Source: Plecoglossus altivelis (taxonomy: Eukaryota; Chordata; Actinopteri; Osmeriformes; Plecoglossidae). From it: a stretch of 64,000 nucleotides of DNA. Each line of letters starts with the position of its first letter. Positions within the stretch are counted from its first letter, which is position 1. Location of the stretch: contig BROE01000022.1 in NCBI GenBank assembly GCA_036571765.1, positions 5,984,187-6,048,186 on the forward strand. The letters are read 5' to 3'. The notes beneath the pieces were generated by a model. The model had not been told where the DNA came from. It was given only the letters and a program-made list of their open reading frames with translations, and made no database searches. Shown here one piece after another: positions 44,301 through 56,300 of this stretch. The position numbers and the translations under genes are program-made.

Positions 44301-47300
44301 TTACAGTGACATCCTTCAGTGGACGCATCAGACCAATTGATCGAGCTTTGGATCCAAGAGAAGCCATTGTTAGGTCACCCAGTTTAGTAATGCAATTCTT
44401 CCATCAAAGGTCTTGACAAAATTACTTGTTCCCTGACACTACAGAACAACTAAAGCAAGTATGACTTCCCATTTGGTAACCTACTAAAGTTGCATGTTGG
44501 GTTTGTTTGATTTGAAGCAAACTCTGGACAGAGGAATGAAGTAGCTCTGTGAAACCCCAGCCACCCACTCTAGATAAGATATGTGACTTCTAAAATAGCC
44601 ACAACACCCGATTGGCCATTAACCTACCACTTCCCTAGCCTTACTTATTATTGGTCATCTAGAAAGGTGATGGGTACATGTTGTCAAAATCATAATCCTG
44701 TTAGCATTGAATATAATGAAAGACAAACCATTTAAATAACATAACATACAGTACTGTAAGTCTAGGTCTAAATAAACGCCCAGTAAAACATTTTTTCCAC
44801 TGAACTCACCCTTCACTCTAAGCTGGGCATTGGATTTGGCATTTGCAGCCTGGAAGTCAACACCTCCAGCTTGATCCATGCGAACATTGTACAGGATCAG
44901 CATGTGCTTTGTGCCTTCCTCCTTTATTTCACAGTCCTGGAGGAGGATGTACAAAGAGCCATTACAGATCTGTATGTGTGTCTCTTATTTCTCTTCAAGT
45001 AAAAATGAGTTAATGTAACTGCCAATGATCACGCTCATCCTGTGAGAAATTATAATCTTACAGGCGACTGGTGAAGAGCTTCTCCTTTGAGCTTCCAGTG
45101 ACCATGCACATCCCCCTCAGAGATCTCTGTCTCAAAGCGAGCAGACTCAGTCTCTGTCACTTCCACACTGTACAGGGGACGGACTATCTTGATATCACGC
45201 TCTGCAGAAGAGAAGCACATATTTCTTCGTGTTAAATTTGCACACTGAATTATCTGGAATTGTATGTCTCTTTATGTATAACTGTTTTACCACACCTTCA
45301 ATATCCAGCCTGGCGGTGGTTTTGTCAGAACCACAGTCACAGGTATATTCTCCAATGTTGCCTTTTTCTGCCTTCTTGACTGTCAGAATACGTCTCTTTC
45401 CATCAGCTTTAATAAGCACATTCTTGGATGGAGTAAGATCTTGTCCATCTTTAAACCATTTCACCTGAGCAGACGCCTTGCTCAGTTCACAGACCATCGT
45501 TACTTCATCCTTCTCCACTGCAGTGTAGTCTTGCAACTTGGTGACGAAGTATGGCTCTCCCTCTGCAAAACACACAAAAATAGATGTAAAAAATGTTTGC
45601 AGCCAATACAAGAAGCTTCTGGTTAGTGCATGCTATTACCAGTTTACATACCAAGAACTGTCAGCATGGCCTTGGAGCTCTTTCCCAATGCCTCCACTTT
45701 GATCATAGATGTGTCATCGATGGACACTTCCTTGAAGGCCAGGGTGTGGAACTTGCCATCCTCTGACATGTGCACCACTTTGCTGGGATGCAAGCGCACG
45801 TCGTTCTTGTACCAAGTGACCTGGATCTTGTCATGTGAAAGTTCAATACTGAACTCTGCTGTCTCACGCTCCTTCACTGTGACATCCTTAATGGGTTTGA
45901 CAAACTCAAGGCGAATACCTATCAGGAAATTAGAAGTTATATATTAGTTTCTCATAACAGTCACTGTGGATGATCAGTTTAACAGTGTAGATCGCAAATG
46001 TTAATTACCCTGGATAACTAGTTTGCCAGTTGTTCTCTTGTCCTCAGCCTCAAACATGTACTTGGCTTCATCGTCAAATGCAGCAGATTTGACCACCAAA
46101 GTGTGAATATTTCCTAATTGTGTCAACTCAAACTTGTCATCGGATGTCAACTCCTGAGATCCCTTGAGCCAACGGAAGCTCTTGGCCTTTCTTGACACCT
46201 CACACTCGAACCTTGCCTCATCCTTCTCGTAGACTTGCACATCACTCAAAGGTGTGATGAAGGACAGTGGAAGTTCTGAAATCATGAAAATAACAAGATC
46301 AATATTTTGATAAAAACGTATGTGGCAGCAATATCAGTCATACATCAGTCATCATACATCAGTCAACAACAGTCATACCTTTCACTTTGAGATTAGCGGT
46401 GCATTTAGCATTGGCAGCCTGGTATCCCACTTCTCCTGACTGGCTGACTTTGCAGTTGTACAACGTCAACGTGTGCTTGCCACCTTCCTCAACAATCTCC
46501 ACATCCTGTGAATATTTTTTTTATAAATCAGTGAAGAAATTAGTGTATCACAAAAAAATAATATTCACTCATTGTCTTTGCACTATGAATATGTGTGATG
46601 TTATATGAATGTGTCAATGAAACGTACAGGGGAAGGGTTCAGGACATCTCCCTTCAACTTCCACTGGCCATGGACATCATCTTCAGAAATCTCAACCTCA
46701 AAACGAGCCGTTTCGCCATCAAAGAGTTCAACTCCATACATTGGTCGAACCACCTTGATATCACGAGCTACAATAGAATAGACAGAACAAGGTGTTCAAA
46801 TAAACAAAAAAGCTCAATTTGATTTGAAAGTGCATTTACAATATTGAATTGATCATGTTTACCTTCAATATTGATGTTAGCCATGGTCTTGTCAGTTCCA
46901 CAATCACATACATATTGCCCTTTATCTTTTTCCTCCACTTTCTTAATAGACAGGACTCTGCGTTTCCCTTCAGACTTTATGGTCACCATCTTGGAGGCTT
47001 TGATCTCTGTCTCTTTGTGGAACCACCTCACTGGAACGTCTTTGCTGAGTTCACAGTCCAGAGTGACCTCATCTTTCTCCACAGCAGTATAGTCTTGCAA
47101 CTTCACTATGAAGACTGCGTCACCCTCTGAGAAGAGCATTCAATCGCAATTAGAAAGATGTAATTGCATTTGGTGTCACAATCACATGTTATACATCACA
47201 TCAATCTGGCGTATGACATAAAACAGTGCATACATTAAACAGCAGGTAAAAAACATAGACAAAAGAGAGAAGAAAGACACATGGTAGTGGTTACCTATCA

Positions 47301-50300
47301 CCGTCAGGTTTGCTGTTGATGATATTCCTTTAGCCTCTGCCTTAATCTGGCATGTATCGTCTAGTGTCAACTCCCTCATTTCTAATGTATGTTTTTTTCC
47401 ATCAACACGGTTGATCACGGTTCTGCTTGGATGGAGTTTTATTTCGTTTCTGTACCACGTCACTGTCACATTTTCATGAGTTAGCTCGAACTCAAATAGA
47501 ACCGTTTTACCTTCCTTCACAATTTGGTCCCTTAGTTGTGAGATGAATTTGAGCCTCATACCTACAATGCATTAGGTAAGTGCATAACAGGTTTGCTATT
47601 ATCAGCAATCAAGGCTAGGCATCCATCAATAATCCAGAAATTGATAGATTTTGCAGATTATTATACATGATCATAAGAATGGATTAACCAATACTTACCC
47701 TCAACCGTAAGTTGGGCTGTTGACATTTTGCCCAAAACTTCAATAGTATATTGTGCCTCATCATCAAAGTCACAGTTGTTAATGACCAACATGTGTTTCT
47801 TTCCATCATCAATAATGTCATATTTAGAGCTTGGGGTTACAATGTCAGAACCCCTTAACCACATGACTTTGGGCACATCTTTTGTGATGGTACACTCAAA
47901 TTTAGCCTGTTTCTTTTCAGGTACAGACACATCCTTCAAGGGAACTGTGAAGTCCATTTCCATTTCTGGGAGGCACGGATAATGATTAAACATGACATAA
48001 ACATACCTGCACATCGTCAACTTTCTGTTTCCGTTTTCTGAGGAGAAATATTCAAAGTACAGGGACTATTGCGTTCCTTTATGCGACAGCTTACCTTTGA
48101 CTGTGAGTACAGCGCTGGTGATAGCATTCAGAGCTTGGTAAGACACTTCTCCAGACTGGTCAAGTTGGACTTGTTTCAGAGTGAGGAAACGTTTCTTGCC
48201 CTCAGATGTGATTTCACATGTCTTAAAGAAAAAGTTTGTAGATTTAAATGAGAATCATTCATTGAATCATTTATTTTTAAAATATATATGTGTATTGTAA
48301 GTGTTAGGTATAGAGATGATCTTACCGGTGATCTTGTAAGAACTTGTCCCTTCAGTTTCCATTCTCCAGCTATGTCTTCCTCAGATATTTCAGTCTCAAA
48401 TGAGGCCTGTTCCTTCTCAACCACCTCCACACTGGAAAGAGGCTTCAAGATCTCGGCTTCCCGCTCTTTGTTTGGCAAAAACAAATTATAGTCATATACT
48501 TCATACTTTTACCTTCATACCTTTGACAACATTAATAAAGAGGTGGGTCAACGAACCTCCAAGTGTAAGTTTAGCAGCATATCTGCGTCCTTCAACTTCC
48601 ATGGCATATTCTCCAACATCCTCAGGCTGTGCGTTCTTGATTGTAAGAGTTATCTCTTTTCCGTCTTTCTTTACCTCAGTCTTGCTAGTTGGATCATTAG
48701 GAATTTCAGTGTCTCCCTTGAACCACTTCCAATTGGGTGTTTCTTTGAAGAGTTCACACTTGAATGTGGCTGTGGCCTTAGGTTTCACATGCTGGTCTCT
48801 CAGTGGTTTCACCAACCAGTCTCTAATGATTTCTGTAGGAATGAGCAAATAAATGTAGTGGTGTATCAATCATACAACCATTTAAGTGACTTGACATGCA
48901 TTTTAACATTTATTTTAAAGAAGTTCATTGACACATACCTATTACTTTGACAGTAGTTTCAGTCTTGATGTCCTCACATTCACAAGTATAGACACCCATA
49001 TCTTCTTCCCCTGAGTTCTGGAGTGTAATTGCATGTTGCATTCCAATGACATTGATGGCCAACTTCCCAGCAATCTTCTTCAAGGGCTGACCATCCTTCT
49101 TCCATACAACATCTCTCTCTTTGTTCAACTCACAGGTCAGGTACAAAGGCTGTCCCTTGAGAGCTGATGTCTCCTCTTCCAGGGTCTTAATGAATTTCAC
49201 GGGCAGCTCTAGAAAAATACAATTAAAAAAAAACTATGAGGAAAATAAAGTTACAAACAATTAAATATACACAACTGCCTATGCAGGAAAGTCATTACTG
49301 TGTGGTTTAAATTGATGAGGAAATTATTTTTGCCGTAAAATAAAAATCGTAAAATACCTTCAACAATGAGTTTGGCTGTGCATGTTACTTCTTTGCCTGC
49401 ATTCTTGGCAACGCATGTGTATTCGCCAGTGTCAGAGAGTTGGACATCAATGATATTCAGTTTACGGTCTTTGCCATCAGAAGTGAATTTGTGTTTTGGA
49501 CTCTCTCTCAGGTTGCTTCCATCTTTCATCCATGTTGTTATTGCAGTAGAGGGTGAAACCTCACACTCGAACGAAGCAGCAGAGCCAATAGATTCAGCTT
49601 CCTTCAACACTATGTCCTGGAGCTTTTTAATGAACTTAAGGGGAACAGCTTTGAGCTTGAATCCTCCGAAGGGTTCCTCTGGTGGTTTGTCTCCACCAGG
49701 TCTCATTCCTCTACCCCTGCCACCATCACCAGGGGATGGAGTTTGCCTTGCTGTAATGAAAAAAGTTACATACATTAAGATATCTTTAATTACTTGCAAC
49801 TCACCAATTCTTCACCTTTGGCATGTCTGGAAAATGTAGTCTATGATACTTTTTAGATTTCACATAAACGTGCATTTTTTATAATGTGCTGTTACTAGAA
49901 GTGCGTTTGACTGAAGTATGATGTGGATGCACATGTATGAATAAATGTAAAGATTTTTAGACATATATATTTCTCGTGAGTATGTTCTTTTCTCTTTTTC
50001 TGGAGAAAATTTTGTTTACTTAGAAGACTCACCTTGACTCAAGGTCACTGCTTAGAGAGCAAATTCTTGCACAAGACAATTTAGATATACAAACATAAAG
50101 TCTGGTGCAAGAGTGATAAGATTTTAAAGATCAAGCATTGTGTTTCAAGAGTTAAGCTTGTATATTCTCACCCCCAAGACCTCGGCCTCTGCCTTTTGGT
50201 GGCTCCTCCTTTGGTTTCCCATCTGGACAGAGAACAACAGTGTGACAACATAGTCTATTGTGGTAAACACAATTACATACGAAACAGACTCACAATGGAT

Positions 50301-53300
50301 AAAAATGAACAATCCAAATATAGTATGGACAAACAACGCAAGATAATGAAAGTGAAGAAAGTCTTACACAATGGCACATGAAACATAACATGATGGAAAA
50401 TGAAGAGAAATGTAGTACAAACTAGAACCAAATGCACTTAGAATTAGTACAGATGATTTGATGACCTCAATGAAGAACAAGATGAATTAGACACACGCAC
50501 AGAACATGGAATGAAAGAGACGTAAACAGACGTTAAGATGGAAAACACCGAAACTTTAAGTTGGGTGGATGTTCATGGATGGAAAAATGAATGAATCGTT
50601 TGGTGGAGGTAGATGAAGATTAAATGATGTGAGTCATCCTCTGAGTCGTCAGTTGGAAGGTTCAGCAGTCACCACCTCACCTCGTCTGTCACCTGGCATC
50701 CCAGGGGTCTCAACTGCCCCATCTTCTAAGGATTCATCTTCCCACTCTTCTGAACCATTACTCTCACGAGGGACAAGCTCCCAGCCCCATGCTTCATCTT
50801 CCTCTTCTTCCACCTCTGGCTCATCCTCATGCACCTCCTCCTCCAGTTGAGTAGCAATTTTTCTCAACTGCACCGCTTTCGGTGAAAGCTCTTTCATCAT
50901 AGGAATATCTTTTGGTGCTTCTTGGGTAGTCTGTTTCTGTGGTGATGTTTTAGGTGCCAATTTCTTTAGGGTAATGGCTTCAATTGAATCTTTAGGGGAA
51001 TCTTTTTGAGGTAGTTTTTTGCTTCTGTCTACACTGGGCTTCCTTTCCATAGGAATGGATTCAAGTGCTTTTGGCTTCGGTTTCTCAAGCCTTGGTGAAG
51101 GAGTCTTCTTAAGTTCTACACCTCTCTTTATGGCCTCTACTTGCTTTGGAACTCCTTCTCTCTCTTTAATCTCTGCTTCTTTTGGCAGGCTCTCTATATT
51201 CTTTGACTGAACGGGCTTATCTTCCTTGAGACTCTCTTCCTTCTTGGGAGGGACAACCTTCCCAGAAGGGCTTGGCTTTTGGACCACGCCAGGCTCTTTG
51301 GTTTTGGTTTTCTCAGGTTCCTTATCTGGAGATGCAGTATGTTCTCTTGATTCTCTACTTTGTACTTTACTTTCTGGTTTCTTCTGTATTTCTTCAGGGG
51401 ATTTTACACCTTTTATCTCAGCTTTAGGTGACTTTTCAAATGGCTTCAATTCAACATTTTCACTCTCTTTTTCTGGAGTAGAAGTCTTTTTAGCCGTTGA
51501 AAAGGGTTTGTGAGAATCCTTTGGTTTTTCATCTTTAGGTGGCTGAACAACAGGTTCTTTCACCAGGTCATCTTTCTTAGGTCCCTCATCTCTTTTTGGG
51601 ACTCCAGAGGGACTGTCTTTCTTAGCATCTGATTTCTGAATATCTTTGGGTGTAGCAGTTTTTTCAAATGGTTTTAATTTCACAGTTTCTTGTTCTTTCT
51701 TATCTGGCACCTGCTTTGCTGCTTTTTTAAAAGCTAAACCTTTTTGTTCCTGGGGTTCTTCTTTACGTAACTGAGGTGTTTTCTTGGTAATTGTCTTCAC
51801 TCCTTCCTTCTCATCTTCAGGAACATTCGTCAAATGTTCAGATGACTCTGGAGTGGGATCCATAGTTTTCTTTTCATTACTATTGTCAGCTGGACTGCCC
51901 ACCTTCACGTGATCTTCTTTATTGTGGTCAAAATGAGGAGCTTTGGTATGAGGCTCAAAGTGCAGTTTTCCATCAGATGTCCGAGGTGTGACTTCTTTTG
52001 CCTTCTCTTCTGAAGGAATCTTAGGCACATTTTTAAGTTTGATTACGTCTTTGTCTTCCTCCTCATCTCTTAAAGGTATTTTCACCTTTTTCAGAGTTGG
52101 CACTTCTGGTTTTTCATTCTCCTGAACATGTATTTTACCCTTTTTGGGTATTGTAGTGTATTTTTCTAAGACAGCAAAAAATGTTGCATAACATAAAATG
52201 TATAAAGCACATACAACACAGAACTCACTCAGAACACTGACCAACTATAAGATTTTGGTTTTGCATAACAACTAAAACAAAACACTAGACAAAGATTGAA
52301 AGATTGACAAAACAGATAAAGGTAAAATGGCAGGTTAAATGCCCCCCAGTTAACATAAAATGAGACGTTACATTTATATAAATATTATACATAGAAAGTT
52401 AAGATCTATAATTTAAAAAGTTCAAGATATTGGTTGTATAAGAATGTATGTTTACCTTTGCTTGGTCCAGGCGCTGTAACAGGGCCCTTGTCTGTGGGAG
52501 ATTTGTGACAAAGATGTAAGTCAGTTCAGACTGAATACATACAAGACAACTTAAGGGATATGGGAAGTTGCCCATGAATTGAAGCATAAATATCTACCCA
52601 TTATAGAATTGAGTAGATATTTGTGTTAGAGAAGAGAGCGTGACATGCAACACATCAAGAAATATTGACATATTTAATGTACACAGGGTGTCTTTCAAGT
52701 GAGTTAAAGAGCATGCTTCTCCAAAGTCTCACAATTGCCATCCTGCTTGTTGTTAAGTATGTAGTTAATGTTCATGGATTGCTTGATGATATATTTTGAT
52801 GACATTTTGATGACAGTAGATCCCATCAGAGAGGCACCTCTCTGTTGGGTCTTTCTTGAATGAAAGAAAGACCCAATTAATGGGACTTTTTTCTGTAGGC
52901 ACAAGCATACAGAAGTAGTGCAGCCATCAGCTCCTTCAAACAGGATCTGATACCATCAGAAAATTGGTTAGTCAAGCAATTACTTCATGATACAGTACAA
53001 CAAAGATCCAATACAAACCTAAAGCAAGATTGTTCAGATAAGACCAGCAACTTAAATACACACATGAAGCAAAAAAAGATTTCTACCCTGTAGCACAACA
53101 TATTGACTCAAACTCACTGTCCTGCTATGTGAAGCACATGGTAATAAGAGAGATATTCAAGAGGAGACATTTAAAAACCAAATTGACAAAGCAAGAGACT
53201 ACCTTCAGGTGGTGAAACCTTCTCAGCTAGGGGAGATGCCCCTGAAGTTGAAGTTGGTGGGGTGATAGTCTTCTCCACAGGTAACCCTTTAGCTACAGAA

Positions 53301-56300
53301 GCATATCAAGAAATGACCATTTTGGCCAATATTTGAAGCGACATGTAATATGAAAGACATATAAAGAACAAAAGAAAGACAAGGACATACATGACAAAAT
53401 GGAAGACAGTGTACCTTCAGCAGGAGGTACTTTCTCTGCATGGGGAGCAGATGAAGCCTTTGGAGCTGATGGGGAAGTCTTTTTGTCCACTGTAGGCACT
53501 TAGGAAATAGGTATGCCATTGTCACAATCACATATATATCCTTTGGGCTAAGAGTGATATCATCAAGACTGACATAACAATAAAACACAAATACGAACAG
53601 TTAACACAAACACAAAAGAATATAAGTGGTGAACACACGACATAAGATAGAAGAGGATTGTGTACTTTGCGTACCCGGAAGAGGAGTGGCATTCTCAGCT
53701 ATAGGAACAGGGACCATGTCATGGGAAACCTTATAGCCTGGTTTAAAAGAAACTACATTTTCACAGATTCTAGACACTCTACGCAGACAGCATGCAACCT
53801 GTCAAGATGTGAAGGAAGAATAGCCAACCAATTACGGTTGTTAATCACATAAAGACATAAGATACATAAAGAGGGTTACACAAAGAAGAAGAGTTGTCAA
53901 TCTTATGATGACTGTGTGAATCAGATTTCTCAAAATGATACCTTTAGGAGTTGTTTGCTGCTGATCCTTTTGTGCACGGCCTTCCTCTGCTGTCTTTCTG
54001 ATGTTCTCCTTCGGTGGCTCCTGGGGTGTTTGAGAGGTTCTGTACTGAGTAACTTCCTCCCTCAAGAGAGCATCAACTTTCTGTTCAGGAATGGCTACAT
54101 CTGCACTGGGAACTTTCTTCATCAGCAGACTAGGATCCTCCTTCGGAATGACCGATTTCTCAGGAGTGGATTGTTTAGATGAAGTGACTTCCTGAGGGAA
54201 AGTTAATATCTCGGATGAAGATGGAGAATCTTTTTTCTCTGAAAGAGCCTCTTTCTGAGGAGGAGATACAACTTTTTTAGGTGTAATAACGCTCTCCTTT
54301 TGAACAACAGCTATTTCATAGGTAGCTTCTTCCTCCCGGTGTATTTGTCTCTGAATTGATTTGCCTTCATCTTCTGGACATAAAGATTTCTTAAGTGGTA
54401 TGTTTTTATCTTCAGGAGACACAGGTTTTGCAGATTTACTAACTTGATTCTTGGCTAAAGCAGGTTTCTCATATGGTATTTCTTTCTCAGGTAAAGCAAC
54501 TGTTTTAGGTGTGACAGCTTTCATTTTTGGAGAGATAACTTTCTTGAGAGGAACTGCCTCATCTGTTTCCCTTTCTGAGCCCTTTTCAGTTGTCCAATCA
54601 TCCTTGTACTTTGTGTAAACATCTTCTGGCTTTGAGTGAATAATATCCCCTCTTCTCTCATCTGTCCTTTCTTCTTCATGTCGGTAGCTAACTTCTGTTG
54701 ATGAAATCCTCTCCATCGACTTCAGTGATGTTTCTTGAATCACCTCAACCATAGTTGTGGTAGTTACTTCTGTCCTCAATGTAACTGGAGCAACTTAAAG
54801 ATATAATAAGATTCAAGAAAAGCACCATGTAGCGGTGGCGAAGATGACAGAACAACACAAAAACAAAGACAGTTAATTAATCTGAAGGGGATTGTTTTTA
54901 GATGTACAATGTTCTATGTATACACCATATAATGTAGTAGCCCACAATATATTTCTTAATATTTTTATCATGATATAATGTGTAACGCAATTAGCTCTGT
55001 GGATGACTTGTTAAAAAATCTGGATAAATATAAGCTGTAACTATCCAGGCAGTATGATTGTTGACTACTATCAGAGTGTCTTTCATAAAAAGTCTTCTTG
55101 CATACCTTTGTTGAGGGTAACGTCTTCCTCCACTTTAGGTTTATCTATTGCCGTTTTCTCAGGATGCACATCCTTTGGCATTACTGGTTAGATGCATATG
55201 AAATAATCAAACACAACACGAACACAAGGATATGACTACACACAACAAAAACAGAACCAAAGATTATGTATACTCAAGTTTGAAATTTGCATTTCAAGAA
55301 CTTAATTGGGTAAAAGATTGACACAAAAGAATGTGACTTTCAAACTGCAAACTTTTCAAACTGTTGTCTCTTCAGAATTTACCTGGCTGCTGAAAGGTTT
55401 GTCTTTTTGCCTCTGATTGGCCATCTGTTTGTTGAGGTTTTCTACTTTCAACCATCATGGGTACCTCTGACTTAACATCCAAGATAACTTCAAAGAATGT
55501 GTGAAGTAAGATTATTAAAACATTTGGTCAATTAATAAGATGAACCATTATCTGTATAGCACACTCTATCGAGTGATTATCTTATTTACCACATAGATTA
55601 GACAGACTCGAGTATGACTGACTCATATGACATACATGATGATCCACAATAACATAACATAAAAGATTCAGGAGGAAATATGACCAAAAATGACAGGTGA
55701 CACACATAGCATTAAAATGTATCCACACAGGATAGAAGATGAAATTGCAGCATTAGTATCAACAAGATAGCTGCAAAAAGAAGAGTGTACTTTCTGTTTT
55801 CTATTCAAGTACCTTTTTTCTGTGGGGTATCTGGTGGCTGTTGAACTTGGGTTGCATGTGGTTGAGTAACAGGTTCTTTTAAGCGTTGGACTTTTAAAAT
55901 GTAAAAGAAAGGGGAATGTTCACTGAAATTGCTAATACAATATTTACAGTTTGAGTTACCTGAAACCTGTTTACATTTTCTAGTCTATTGTTGAATTGCT
56001 GTGGTCTATCACTCAATCAAAATAAGCTTTTGATAGATTATATATAAAAAGGAAACTTTAAGTTAGTATGAAAATTGTATTTCTATGTTATAGGGGCGGT
56101 GTAGAGCAATTCTTCAGACACTGTAGGATACCTTTCTGTGGAATCACATCCTCTGGTTGGGCTGGTTTTCTGACTGGTTCCGTTTTAGGATACTCTTCTT
56201 TTATCAAAAAAAGAATCGTTTGGGTTTAATGACCAAACTATAAGAATCCCTAAGTAAGTACTTACATACTACACAACAGCACAGCATATGACAAACATTC

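Noticed and set aside
50649..50680. In-frame stop just after the long PEVK exon, suggesting a truncated isoform
   Set aside because: A good donor (CGAG|GTGAGG) precedes it and the next exon joins in frame with the expected GRGRG sequence; an intron-retention end is possible but unsupported.
53730..53740. Acceptor at gctataag for the 21-residue PEVK exon
   Set aside because: It puts TGA in frame after three codons; the AG seven bases upstream keeps the frame open.
55570..55625. Possible extra PEVK exon ending at a GTAAAT donor near 55588
   Set aside because: No phase-1 frame with PEVK-like composition and a convincing acceptor goes with it.
55930..56000. Possible exon before the donor at gtaactc near 55958
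   Set aside because: The candidate frame contains a stop and the alternative acceptor leaves only seven bases.
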